Shown: positions 18,241 through 27,674, counted from the first letter of the stretch. The stretch is 35,000 bases of DNA from Prorocentrum cordatum (GCA_963575745.1 CAUYUJ010000769.1:397501-432500), one strand, 5' to 3'. Translations and numbers: made by a program. Notes: generated from the sequence alone by a model not told the origin.

Positions 18241-18465
18241 CAGAACTTGCGTTCGGGCCCAATTATGGATTCTCAACTGTTTGTCTTCCAACGGAGTGCT
18301 CCCCGCAATGAACATTTTTAGGGGCCCATGAGGAGGGAACTTGGATGAAGGGTTCATTGCAATATCGTTGGTGCGTCTTGTGTTTGCACTGGTCGTTCAC
18401 GCTGGGGCCTCATGCCTCATTCCATGCTTCTCCTCAGCCTCCTCGCACTTCGCACTTCGCACTTC
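18241..18465. other. Single-copy spacer
   Basis: The only repeat is CGCACTTCGCACTTCGCACTT at 18447-18470, a 9-bp unit (TTCGCACTT) repeated about three times. Confidence 0.4.
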
Positions 18466-18715
18466 GCACCTCCTCCTCCTATTCCTCTTCCTCCTCTTCC
18501 TCCTCCTCCTCCTCCTCAGTCATCCTCCGACTCCTCCTCCGTCCTCCTCCTCCTCATTCTCCTCAATCCTTCTCCCTCCTCCTTATCCTCCTTCACGCTC
18601 ACTCTCACTCCTCCCTCCCTCCCCCTCCGCCTCCTTCGCCTCCTCCTCCTGCTCCTCCAACTCCTCCTTCTCCTGCTCCTCCTGCTCCTCCTCGTCCTCC
18701 TCCTCCTCCTCTCGA
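18466..18715. repeat. CTC tract
   Basis: About 250 bp of degenerate CTC/CTT repeat passes directly into the CAT array. Confidence 0.9.
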
Positions 18716-19005
18716 TCAGAATCATCATCGTCATCATCATCTTCATCATCAGCATCATCAACAACAATATCATGATCATGATCATCATCATCATGATCAT
18801 CATGATCATCATGATCATCATCATCATCATCGTCATCATCATGATCATCGGCATCATCATCATCATCATCATCGTCATCATCAGCATCATCATCCTTATC
18901 AGCATCATCATCATGATCATCATCATCAGCATCATCATCTTCATCATCACCACCATCAGCATCGCCATCATGATCCGCAGCATCATAATCATCATCAGCA
19001 TCAGT

Positions 19006-19036
<31 letters not shown>

Positions 19037-19248
19037 TCGTCGTCATCACCATCGTCAGCATCATCATCATCATCATCATGATCATCACCATCATCATCAT
19101 CAGCAGCAGCATCATCATCATAGTCAACAGAAGCGTCATGGTCATCAGCAGCATCATCATCAGCATCATCAACATCATCATCATCATCAGTACCATCATA
19201 ATCACCAGCATCATCATCATCAACACAATCATCATCATCATGATCAGT

Positions 19249-19296
<48 letters not shown>

Positions 19297-19410
19297 GGTA
19301 TCACCATCACAAATCACCATCATCACCGCCACCATTACTTTCACAAGCACCATCATCATCATCAGCATCATCAGCAGCGTCAGCATCAGCATCATCATCA
19401 TCATCATCAG

Positions 19411-19442
<32 letters not shown>

Positions 19443-20130
19443 GCACCATCAACATCATCGGCAGCACCATCATCACCAGCAGCAGCAACACCATCATCGC
19501 CAGCAGCATCACCAGTATCACCATCAGCATCAACAACATCAGCAGCATCAGCATCGTCCTCAACAGCACCATTATCGGTACCATCATCTTCGCACCACAA
19601 ACATCACCATCAGCATCAGCGTTGCCATCAGCGTCAACACCGTCGTCACCACCCTCATCAGCATCAGCATAATCATCACCATCACCACCACCATCACACT
19701 CAGCATCAGCACCACGCTCACCATCATCATCACCATCAACAGCACACGGTCATCGACAACAACAGCAACACCAACATCGAAATCGCCACCACCATTAGCA
19801 GCATCATCATCGCCATCATCATCATCAGCATCATCATCATCATCACCAGCATCATAATCAGCATCCGCATCATCATAAGCAGCATAAGCATCGCCATCAA
19901 CCTCATCACCACCATCATCAGCATCATCAACATAATCACCCGCATTCTCGTCAGCATCACTCATCCTAATCCTCACTCGCATCCTCATCCTAATCCTCAT
20001 CGTCATCGTGATCATCAGCATCACGAACATCACCATCAGCACTATCATCAACAGCAGCATCAGCATCCTAAGCATCATCATCATCATCAACAGCATGGAC
20101 ATCATCACCATCAACAACATCATTATCATC
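18716..20130. repeat. 1.4-kb CAT/ATC trinucleotide array
   Basis: Almost uninterrupted ATC/CAT units carry CAG, CGT, CAC and GATCAT variants, with the purest stretch at 19245-19295. The array explains an 818-codon plus frame (poly-His, Ser, Ile), a 481-codon plus frame and several poly-Met or poly-Asp minus frames. Interruptions increase from about 19560 onward, suggesting an older right half. Confidence 0.95.
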
Positions 20131-20340
20131 ACCTCATCCTCCCCAATGTTCTCCTCCTCTCTCTCCTCCTCCTCCGTTTCCTCATCCACATCCTCATCTT
20201 ACTCCTGATCCTCCTTCTCCTTCTCCTCTGGTTTAGCATCCTCCTCCTCATCTTCATGAACCTCAATCCTCTTCCTCCTCCTCCTCCTCCTCCGTCACTT
20301 CCTCCTGGCTGTCCTTCTCCTCCGTCCTCCTGCTCCCTTA
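20131..20340. repeat. CTC tract
   Basis: About 210 bp of degenerate CTC repeat adjoins the CAT array. It is followed, after 165 bp of single-copy DNA, by a GAG tract of opposite polarity. Confidence 0.9.
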
Positions 20341-20504
20341 CCTCATGCAACCTGAAAGCCGTCCCGACCCCAAGACTTCTCGTGGAGCGAGTCCTGACCA
20401 GGACCTTCCTTGGCAGAACAATCGCCCTGCTCATTGCACAACCCGCCCCGAATTCGCGGCAAGGACGCGCTGCAGTAGAAATCTGGGAGAGAAATTGTGA
20501 AACA
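20341..20504. other. Single-copy spacer between opposed CTC and GAG tracts
   Basis: About 165 bp of mixed sequence is flanked by complementary trinucleotide tracts, so it could sit in the loop of a long imperfect stem. No gene is visible. Confidence 0.4.
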
Positions 20505-20660
20505 AGCGAGGAGGAGCACGAGGAGGAGGAGGTACCAGGAGGAGCTGGAAGAGCGGAAGGTGTGAGGGGGATGAGGAGGAGGAGGAGGAGGCGGAGGCGG
20601 AGGCGGAGGAGGAGGAAGAGGAGGAGCAGGAGGAGGAAGAGGAGTGAGACGGTGGGAGGA
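20505..20660. repeat. GAG tract
   Basis: About 155 bp of GAG/GGC-type repeat is complementary in sense to the CTC tract at 20131-20340. Confidence 0.9.
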
Positions 20661-21132
20661 GGTACGAGAGAAGATTGGCGGGGAAGCCAGAGGCAGAGGG
20701 GGGTGGTAGGGGTGCAGAACGAGAGAAGGGCAGGAGGTACCTGTCCCCCCCCCCCCCACCAGGCCCTCCCCAGCGCACTTCGCACCCTTGGCGGGAAATG
20801 ACGGCCTGATCTCCACGTGCCACGTGTCCTGCCCGCCGCCCGTCAAGGAGCTGCTGCAGCGATCCGCATCGATGTCCATACCAATCAATTCGCAACTTAG
20901 TACTTGTGGGTTCCGCAGGGCCAGAGGCCTGACATGTTTGTGTGAAACACCAGGGCAGACACCGAATCGCGGCGGGGACAGGATGCGAAGAAGAGGAAAA
21001 GGAGGAGCTCAAGTCCCTGACATCCACGCGTCGGGAAACGATCACGACGTGTTTGTTGTAAACAAAAAAACATGTTCGCCGGCCCGACCAGGAGGAAGGA
21101 GGAGGAAAAGGAAGATGAGGAGAAACAAGATT
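20661..21132. other. Single-copy region
   Basis: It holds a C run (20745-20758) and a doubled G-box-like hexamer, CACGTGCCACGTG (20815-20827), which bHLH or bZIP factors of other eukaryotes can bind. No adjacent gene is evident. Purine-rich GGAGGAAGGAGGAGG lies at about 21090-21105. Confidence 0.35.
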
Positions 21133-21345
21133 GGCACGCACGAAACAAGCACGGAAAAACTGGGCACGATGTCCAGCAACGAATGCTGTCCAAAGCCGAC
21201 AACGGCCGCTGTTGGGCAGGCTACCTGTTCTGTCTCGAACGGACCATGTCCGCGGCGATGCCGACAGCTAGTCATGTTCGGGATGGGCAGGAACTGTTGG
21301 TTTCAATCCCAATTATTTTCGTACTCATTTTGGTTGCCCCGAGAG
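21133..21345. mobile_element. Foldback element family B, copy 3
   Basis: The left terminus GGCACGCACGAAACAAGCAC and the right terminus (TTTTCGTACTCATTTTGG then TTGCCCC) are imperfect inverted repeats. The interior follows copy B2: TGGGCACGATG, ATGCTGTCC, an AACGGCCGCTGTT centre (21201-21213), GGGCAGGCTACCTGTTCTG, GTCTCGAACGG and GGCAGGAACTGTTGG. It is about 213 bp, non-coding. Confidence 0.75.
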
Positions 21346-21700
21346 GACGAGGATGATGTAGAGGAGAAGGAGGGAAAAGAGGAGGAGAGACCCGAGTCCC
21401 TGACATCCTCGCGACGCAAACAAAAATTAGCTGGAAGGTTTTTCTGCCTACGGAAGCCCTTGGGTTATCGGGGCCCAAAAACCATCAAACAACGACTCAG
21501 GATGACAACGCCGGACACCGGGAACGGGGTCCAAATCTCTTGGGAACCACGCTGCGAACAAAAACAGGAACATCGGAGATTTGGAGATTCCTCATGGTTG
21601 CTAGACTGTCAGCTTTGAACCGCAATTCGCTACTTCTGAACCAGGTGGCGGTCGCGGGGGGGAGAGTACAGAGGGTTCGAGTCGTACTGGCATGCGCCTC
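21346..21700. other. Single-copy spacer
   Basis: A purine-rich beginning (GAGGAGAAGGAGGG) is followed by mixed sequence. No feature was recognised. Confidence 0.3.
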
Positions 21701-21862
21701 TGAAGGGGCCCTGGGACACACAAATAAATGCACATACATAAAACTATCCCCTATATTTGTCCATATTTTCTGGGCTGTTGTCTTCCCCCCCACTTCCCAT
21801 ATTTTCCTATATTTTCTGGGTCATCGACGATTCATTGTGTCTGTGTGTTTCTTTCCCTCCTG
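21701..21862. repeat. Dispersed repeat C, copy 2 (162 bp)
   Basis: It aligns end to end with 51-212 in the same orientation. It begins TGAAGGGGCCCTGGGACACA and ends GTTTCTTTCCCTCCTGA. Flanking sequence does not match, so this is a dispersed element and not a segmental duplication of a large block. Confidence 0.75.
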
Positions 21863-22100
21863 AGCCTTGGTTTCTGACTATGCGTGGGTCGTTCCACCTC
21901 GCGCAACCGCCGTTTTCCGACGAGATCTTTCGGTATCGGCCGACTCTGGGCTACTGGCGTCCTCCGACCTTGACCGACTGCGGCAGTGCCGCAACCGCGC
22001 CAGCGCGGCGCACACCTGCCGTAGTAGCTCGGGGAGGAGGGCCAGGAGGAGAGGGAGGAGGGCGAGGCCGAGGGGACGACCTCGGAGGCTCCCACAAATC
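21863..22100. other. Single-copy spacer
   Basis: GC-rich mixed sequence lies left of the composite unit that starts near 22101. No gene is recognised. Confidence 0.3.
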
Positions 22101-22133
22101 AGCGAGCGAAGAACGGTATAAAATAAACTTTCC

Positions 22134-22240
22134 GCCGTCGGGGACACCTGCCCCTTGGCGGGTGGAAAGTTCATACCCCTACGGTGCCACCGTAAGGGTA
22201 TAAACTTTCCAGCCGCCCAGGGGCAGGCGCCCCCGACTGC
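22134..22240. repeat. Near-perfect hairpin with 53-bp arms and 1-nt centre
   Basis: The left arm (22134-22186, starting GCCGTCGGGGACACCTGCCC) and right arm (22188-22240, ending GGGGCAGGCGCCCCCGACTGC) are inverted complements with only a handful of mismatches, separated by a single C at 22187. Such a cruciform-capable palindrome is unlikely to arise by chance in single-copy DNA. Confidence 0.9.
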
Positions 22241-22492
22241 GAACAAATCCCACCAGCCCTTTGGGCGTGAGTGGTTTAGAGAGCCCGCTCTGTTCTCAAC
22301 CCCCTTCTTCCCCTTCGGGGAGGGGTTTACCCCTCCCCCTACCCCCTCCCCCTGGGCCTGGAGAGGGGCTCCCGCGGGTCGCCAGGGGGGTCTTTTTCGA
22401 CTCCTGGGAGGGTCAAAAAACGACGACCCTCACGAGGATTGTGGCCCCGACGGGGGGGCCGAGTTTGGCCCCTCTCCTCTTCTCGGAAGCCA

Positions 22493-22582
22493 GAATCATT
22501 GATTTTACTACGGTTTTGGCCCCATTTTGGCCTCCTGAGGGGGCCGCGCTCATCTTCCGTCATAGCAGAATCATTGATTTTA
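22493..22582. repeat. Two copies of CAGAATCATTGATTTTAC
   Basis: CAGAATCATTGATTTTAC occurs at 22493-22510 and 22565-22582, each followed by a GGTTT(T/G)GG run and a TCTCAGGGGG or CCTGAGGGGGC phrase, giving a tandem unit of about 72 bp. It lies inside the putative composite element. Confidence 0.75.
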
Positions 22583-22639
22583 CAAAGGTTTGGGGCTCAT
22601 TTTGTCCTTCTCAGGGGGCAGCGCTCCTTTGCGCTTCAG

Positions 22640-22880
22640 AGGAGGTCGCAAGAGGCCCCAAGATGGCCCCAAGAGGCCCCCCGGAGCCTCCCAAGAGGCC
22701 TCCAAGAGGCCCCCAAGAGGCCCCCAACAGTCCCCAAGAGGCCTCCAAGAGGTCCCCAAGAGGCCCCCAAGAGGCCCCAAGAGGCCCCAAGAGGCTCCCA
22801 AGAGGCCCCCAAGAGGCCCCCAAGAGGCCCCCAAGAGGCCCCAAGAGGCTCCAAGAGGCCCTTAAGAGGCCCCACGAGGA
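22640..22880. repeat. 12-bp CCCCAAGAGGCC minisatellite
   Basis: About 20 units of CCCCAAGAGGCC with single-base variants lie here. A 12-nt unit encodes four residues per unit in each frame (APKR-, PPRG- and QEAP-type peptides on plus; LGAS- and WGLL-type on minus), so long open frames are automatic. The same family occurs at 3450-3520 and, inverted, at 7165-8060. Confidence 0.9.
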
Positions 22881-23255
22881 GCCCGAACGACTCACACCAG
22901 GACGAGGGGCCCGAACGACTCACACCACGCAGAGCCCGAACGACTCACACCACAAGGAGGGGCCCGAACGACTCACACCAGGACGAGGCGCCCGAACGAC
23001 TCACACCACGAGGAGCCCGAACGACTCACACCACGACGCGGGCCCGAACGAGTCACACCAGGAGGAGGGGCCCGAACGACTCACACCAGGATGAGGGGCC
23101 CGAACAACTCACACCACGAGAAGCCCGAACGACTCACACCAGGACGAAGAGCCCGAACGACTCACACCACGAAGAGCCCGAACGACTCACACCAGGAAGA
23201 AGGGCCCGAACGACTCACACCAGGACGAGAAACCCCAAACGACTCAAACCACGAG
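22881..23255. repeat. 25-30-bp CGAACGACTCACACCA minisatellite, about 14 units
   Basis: The anchor CCCGAACGACTCACACCA recurs every 25-30 bp. Two connectors alternate: GGACGAGGGG (or GGAGGAGGGG) and CGAGGAG (or CGAAGAG). The long and short spacers partly alternate, which suggests a two-unit higher-order repeat of about 55 bp. Confidence 0.9.
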
Positions 23256-23640
23256 GAGCGCTTTCTCTCCCTCCTCCTCCGCCTCGTCCTTCTCCCGCTC
23301 CCCCCACAAGGAGGATGTACAAGGAGGCGGGAGGAAGGAGGAACAGGGGAGATATGCGGGGCCAAGCGGACACACGCCTGACAAACACGACTGTCGGCAT
23401 GCTTCGCGAGAGTTGCTGCTGTGAGATGGGCTGGTGGGGATACGCGAAGCGTAAAGAATTTATGTTATACCGTTCTTCGCCCGTTAAACAAAGATCGGAC
23501 CGTGCCTTCTCGAACCGACCCGAGGCTGCAGAGGCGGGGCGGGCGCGACCGACGGGCGGAGGATGGGGGACGAGCGGCGGGGGCGGCCTCTCACACGAGG
23601 CCTCCCCGCCTGCCCGGCCCCCTCCGCTTCCTGGGCCCCG
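23256..23640. other. Spacer at the right edge of the composite element
   Basis: It contains the inverted end at 23455-23484, a CTC patch (23267-23290) and otherwise single-copy GC-rich DNA. No gene was recognised. Confidence 0.3.
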
Positions 23641-24045
23641 TCCTCGCCGACCTGGGAGGAGGCGGAGGAGGAGGCCGAGGAGGAGGAGGAGGAGGAGGAG
23701 GAGGAGGAGGAGGAGGAGACGAGGAGGAGGAGGAGGAGGAGGAGGAGGAGGAGGAGGAGGAGACGGGAGGAAGAGGAGACGGGAGGAGGAGGAGGAAGGG
23801 GAGGAGGAGGAGGGAGAGGGAAGAAGTGGGGGAGGAGAGGGAGGAGGGGGGGGGGAGGAGGAAGGAGGAGGAAGGAGGAGAACGGGAGGAAGAGGAGACG
23901 GGAGGAGGCGAAGAGAGGAGGTGGGAGGGAGGGAGGCGGGGGAGGAGGAGGGAGGAGGAGGGAGGGGAAGGAGGAGCGAGGGAGGAGAGGGAAGGGAGGA
24001 GGGAGGAGGAGGAGGAGGGTGAGGGGAGGAGGGAGGAGGGGGGAG
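23641..24045. repeat. GAG tract with GGGAGGA variants
   Basis: About 400 bp of polypurine begins as pure GAG (23675-23762) and degenerates to GGGAGGAGG units. The poly-Glu, Arg and Gly frames on plus, and Pro, Ser and Leu frames on minus, are repeat products. Long mirror-symmetric polypurine could form a triplex. Confidence 0.95.
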
Positions 24046-24415
24046 GCGCCGAAGAGTAAGGGTGCTTTAAGATGAGGGAGGAAGGCCTTCCCGCACGCAT
24101 CCTTTTTCTCCCAGGGTCCGTGCCCGATGGCCCGACCAGGCGCCCAAGGGCCCACAGCGAGGGAACACGCCGGGACACGAACAGGCCACACCGTCGGAGA
24201 TCTGGCTCACCGCTGCTTGCGCACAGACGGTGTCGCAGCCGGCGGCCCCTCGCAAAGGTGCGGCGACCACTACGTAGAAATCTTCATTTCTAGAAATGTG
24301 TTCTGAGAGGTTCGCAAAAAAAAAAAATCACGCGGGGGGTCACGGCAGCGCCCCTCGCCACGCACCAAAGACATACCCGTGTCCGCGCCACTTCATCGGC
24401 CTCGTCCACCTCGTA
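24046..24415. other. Single-copy spacer
   Basis: Mixed sequence carries an A run at 24318-24329. A short palindrome TTTCTAGAAA lies at 24287-24296. No gene was recognised. Confidence 0.3.
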
Positions 24416-24496
24416 CTGCCTCCTCCTCCTCCTCCTCCTCCTCCTCCTCCTCCTCCTCCTCCTCCTCCTCCTCCTCCTCCTCCTCCTCCTCCTCCC
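24416..24496. repeat. Pure (CTC)n tract
   Basis: About 80 bp of uninterrupted CTC repeat, one of the purest in the window and so probably the most length-variable. Confidence 0.95.
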
Positions 24497-25040
24497 TGCA
24501 ATTGCCCTGTCCTTCCCCCCATCGCTTGACGCGACACGCCTGCGGAGGCCCCTTGCGAGCACCAACTTGTCTGACCACTGAGTCCCCCACATAGTCGCCC
24601 ACAAGTCGCCCACTACCTGTCGCCACGCACAATTGTGCTCTTACGCACGAATTCTTCGCTCCACGCCGCCAGGGATGAGGCCAGACAAAGCGCGGACGGA
24701 ACTATGGACGCATCCTGGCCACTCAGTGGTCCCCTTAGTGGGCTCGTGAAATCTATGGTAGATTCGCGAAAACGCTGTCACTCTCAAACATCAGTGGCAC
24801 AATGAGAGGGCCCCGATGTCACCCTCAAAAAAAAAGTGGTCCACTGGAGAAACTCCCATGTCGCCCTCGCTCTGGCAACAAGGGCGCCTGTTCCCAGCAC
24901 CCACTGCCAGGCCACCTTCCAGCGGTGCCGCATCCTAGCATGCGCAAGTAGCCATGCTGCGAGCGCAGGTTCTTCCCTCACTGCAAATGTCCCGCAACGA
25001 GCGCATGCCAAATGCGTGGGTTCGTTCGCCACGGCCTAAT
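24497..25040. other. Single-copy spacer
   Basis: GTCGCCCACAAGTCGCCCACTA (24594-24615) is a small tandem repeat of GTCGCCCAC. An A run lies at 24829-24837. Otherwise I see nothing. Confidence 0.35.
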
Positions 25041-25335
25041 GCCCTCCTCTCTCCTCCTCCTCCTCCTCCTCCTCCTCCTCCTCCTCCCTGCCACCTCCTC
25101 CTCCTCCCCCCGCCTCCTCCCTCCTCCTCCTCCTCCTCCCTCCTCCTCCTCCTCCTCCTCCTCCTCCTCCTCCTCCTCCTCCTCCTCCCTCCTCCTCCTC
25201 CTCCTCCTCCTCCTCCCTCCTCCTCCTCTCTTCCTCCTCTCCTCCTCCTACTCCACCTGCTCCTCCTCCTCCTCCTCCTCCTCCTCCTGCTCCTGCTCCT
25301 CCTCCTCCTCCTCCTCCTCCTCCTCCTCCTCCTCG
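25041..25335. repeat. CTC tract
   Basis: About 290 bp of CTC repeat has CCC and CTG interruptions. It forms the low-complexity part of long plus and minus frames that run into the single-copy region to its right. Confidence 0.95.
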
Positions 25336-25342
25336 GGCACCT

Positions 25343-25948
25343 GTGGAGGAGAGGCCTGCGCCTGGGCCTGCGGAGCTGGCAGGCCCAGCAACTGCTCGCC
25401 ATCCGCACGCTGTGGCCGGGGCGTACGCCACGCCCGAAGGCCGCAAGGCGCTGGAGGGCGTTGCCAACTCGAAGTGCCGCGGTTGCGGGGCCGCCGTGGG
25501 CGCCGCCGCGACACGCTGTGCAGCGAATCCTAGACCCTGTCTCGGTTCGATCTGTTCCGTAGTCGATCGAGAGTCGATTGAGGAGACGCAACAAAGAAAG
25601 TCGGCCCTGGGGGAAAGGGGTGGGGTTATGGGTTTGCCGATATTTGTCCTCACCTACGGCCATATGTGGTGTCCATGCCCCAGCCTGCTCACCCAGCCCA
25701 CCGACCAGCCAGCCTCGCCCGAGATCCCCGACCCGACGCTGGAGACGAGGCAAAAGCTGGCCGTTCTTGGGACTTCGCGGGATTCCGAATCCACTGAATG
25801 TGAGTGCGGCATTGCCTCCGTGCCGCACGCTTTTCTGTGCCGCCAGCTGCAGCAACGTTGCCTGTTCTGCTCTGGGGAGATTCTGCTCCCGACCGTTGGG
25901 GCCCCGAAGCCTGCACAATTGGATCGGGCCTCGAGAACGCCATGCTAG
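25343..25948 (+). CDS. Candidate Cys-rich open frame (about 201 codons), low confidence
   Basis: The frame lies in single-copy DNA right of a CTC tract. Codon third positions in the parts I read (25400-25550 and 25660-25900) are clearly GC-enriched relative to second positions, as expected for coding DNA in a GC-rich genome. Two cysteine clusters are visible: CRGCGAAVGAAATRC, which resembles half a zinc ribbon (C-x2-C-G-x-x-V), and CECGIASVPHAFLC followed by CLFC. Metal binding is inference. The frame opens with GTG; its first ATG is near 25627, so if real it is more likely an internal exon than a whole gene. A 388-codon minus frame overlaps it but includes the CTC repeat. Confidence 0.2.
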   Translation: MEERPAPGPAELAGPATARHPHAVAGAYATPEGRKALEGVANSKCRGCGAAVGAAATRCAANPRPCLGSICSVVDRESIEETQQRKSALGERGGVMGLPIFVLTYGHMWCPCPSLLTQPTDQPASPEIPDPTLETRQKLAVLGTSRDSESTECECGIASVPHAFLCRQLQQRCLFCSGEILLPTVGAPKPAQLDRASRTPC

Positions 25949-26173
25949 AGGAAACGCGTTGTGGCTATCAGGCGGTGCAGCTAAACGACCTCCTCCCTTC
26001 GCGCCATCTACGGCGCTCCCCCGTGCATTCAGACGGTCGGGAGAGCCGAGAGGTGGGGTGACCTGGGCTTGCTGGAGGACGCCCCTCGCCGCATCTGGCA
26101 CGTCTTTTCGGACCTGCCGTCGTTGGTGGCGGATGGATCGTCGCGGGATCCGTCTGTCGAGTCGGCGAGGCGT

Positions 26174-26617
26174 TCACACGCTGGAGTCTGGCGCAACATG
26201 TTCAAATGCGCAGCCTTCAGGTCCCGATGTTTCCTGGGGCCCCACCCGACAAACCTTGGGGGCCCTGGGCCAGGGGATCCCCTTCAGGCGGTGGGTGGGA
26301 GACTTCTGGGCCGACTGGTTCGCGAACCTCGGGCCCACCAACATGCGGTTGACCGTGGCTTCTGCGATTCGCTGTCGGCCCCGCTCCACCGGGCTCGCGT
26401 CGATGTAGAGTTCGTGTCCTGGTCCGGTGTCATGGCGATGGGCCTGGACCTCCGGCACGACGGGCGAACTGCCACCAGAAGGACGCCTCCCGCCCTGGCG
26501 CCCTCGAGTGCTCTCGGCGTGGTGCCGACACGACTCTGCGTGGGTCGTCCTGCGTGCGAAAGAGCGGACGTGACTCTTGTTGCGCCCGCGTCTCCCGCAC
26601 GCGGGCACTCGGCGCAC
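26174..26617 (-). CDS. Candidate exon-like open frame (147 codons), low confidence
   Basis: The distal two thirds has strong codon-position bias: by eye nearly nine in ten third positions are G or C, with lower GC at first and lowest at second positions. The peptide (for example GHELYIDASPVERGRQRIAE, then NRMLVGPRFANQSAQ) is ordinary in composition. I recognise no family. It opens with GTG and its first ATG is far inside, which suits an exon. Plus-strand frames at 25578-26408 and 26069-27130 overlap it and are the main alternatives. Confidence 0.2.
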   Translation of the reverse strand: MRRVPACGRRGRNKSHVRSFARRTTHAESCRHHAESTRGRQGGRRPSGGSSPVVPEVQAHRHDTGPGHELYIDASPVERGRQRIAEATVNRMLVGPRFANQSAQKSPTHRLKGIPWPRAPKVCRVGPQETSGPEGCAFEHVAPDSSV

Positions 26618-27044
26618 CTGCTCCCTGACAAATGCTCCCCCTCTCCGACCGGCAGGTGGAGCTCACGGCACGTCTTCCTGCCATCGGGTTTTGGGGGGCC
26701 GCGTTCGGGGCACCGCGGCTTTGGGGGTGGCCTCGGCGGCCGCCGATGGGGTCCTGGGCCGATCGTGCCGGCCCTCACGGAGGGCCGGAATTCCTCGCTC
26801 GAGCCTTTCCGTGCGAAGAGAGCAGGAATTCCGCGCTCGAGCTTTTCCGTGCCCGGTCCTCACGGAGAACAGGACTTCCGCGCTCGAGCCTTCCCGTGCG
26901 AGGAGGCACGAGCCGTTCGCGCACGGCCGCGTCGTGAGATCTGCACGGCGTGCGGGGCCTCCTGCACGGGAGGATTTTTTTGGCAAACGTCAGCGCAAAG
27001 CTGCCCCAAGGTGCACCTGACCAGTGCGCGAGGCTGGCCAGGGC
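26618..27044. repeat. Spacer with three GGAATTCC..CTCGAGC units
   Basis: In 26775-26910 the phrase AATTCC(T/G)CGCTCGAGCCTTTCCGTGCG occurs in near copies at about 26788, 26826 and 26874, the third with ACTTCC in place of AATTCC. Each carries a CTCGAG site. CTCACGGAG precedes the first and third. The rest of the interval is single-copy. Confidence 0.7.
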
Positions 27045-27240
27045 TCCTGCACGGGAGGAGGAGGAGGAGAAGGAGGAGGAAGAGGACGGGAAGGAGGAGA
27101 AGGAGGAGGAGAAGGAGGCTTGACGCTTGACGCTCCAGGCGCGACAGTGCGCCCCCGCAGCCAGCGCAAGAAAAAGGAGAAGGAGGAGAAGGAGGAGGAG
27201 GAGGAGGAGGAGGAGGAGGAGGAGTGGAAGGAGGAGGAAG
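27045..27240. repeat. Two GAG tracts around a short spacer
   Basis: GAG-rich DNA at 27053-27118 and 27172-27238 is separated by GC-rich single-copy sequence. It resembles the other polypurine tracts. Confidence 0.9.
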
Positions 27241-27674
27241 GTTGGATGGGGGCGGGGCGGAGCGGTCCCACCGTGGATTGCGCTGGGCTCCCCTCCGCCT
27301 CCGAACCCTCGAACCGTGGCCGCGATTCGAAGGAACGCTGGCAAGGTCCAGAACGGGCTTCACCCCAAGCGCAGGGCCCCCATTACAGAATCGATGCAGT
27401 GCGATCGTGTTTCTTCAGCACTCTTGGCCTTGAGCCCAAACCAACATTTGCAGGCGGTCTCGAGCATTGCCCATGCTGTAGATGCTCTCGTGTTCGCTGA
27501 ACGGGTTTTCGTCTGGCGTGTCGTCGCATTCTGGCCGCCAAAATAGACCGCGCGCTGTCAATTCCAAATACTTGGATTCCGTCTTTAGAACTTAACGTAA
27601 CATGGAATGCACTGTCTGATTTCCGTTTACAGCCAGTGCGAACTTCCTGGCATCGGACTGCTGGGCGCCGTGCC
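27241..27674. other. Single-copy spacer
   Basis: Codon-position bias is weak in every frame I checked here, and no motif is visible, so I call no gene. Confidence 0.35.

Larger units (their letters stand above)
22101..23484. mobile_element. Possible 1.38-kb composite element with inverted ends
   Basis: GCGAAGAACGGTATAAAATA (from about 22107) is repeated in inverted orientation at about 23455-23484 as TTATGTTATACCGTTCTTCG. Inside, in order, are a 53-bp-arm hairpin (22134-22240), the CCACTCACGCCC module (22246-22278), a GC-rich stretch with CAGAATCATTGATTTTAC twice, a CAAGAGGCC array, and a 25-30-bp CGAACGACTCACACCA array. No transposase-like frame was found, so any mobility would be non-autonomous. 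Alternatively the ends are two unrelated copies of a short repeat. Confidence 0.45.

Noticed and set aside
18345-20801. 818-codon plus-strand open frame, the longest in the window
   Set aside because: It consists of CTC, CAT and GAG triplet repeats; triplet arrays have no stops, and the peptide is poly-Pro/His/Ser/Arg without any domain.
22881-23255. CRISPR-like regularly spaced repeat
   Set aside because: Spacers are themselves repeats of 7-10 bp, there is no unique spacer content, and the context is eukaryotic. It is a minisatellite.
22439-24022. 527-codon plus-strand open frame
   Set aside because: It is composed of the 12-bp CAAGAGGCC array, the CGAACGACTCACACCA array and a GAG tract; the 4-residue periodic peptide follows from the unit length.
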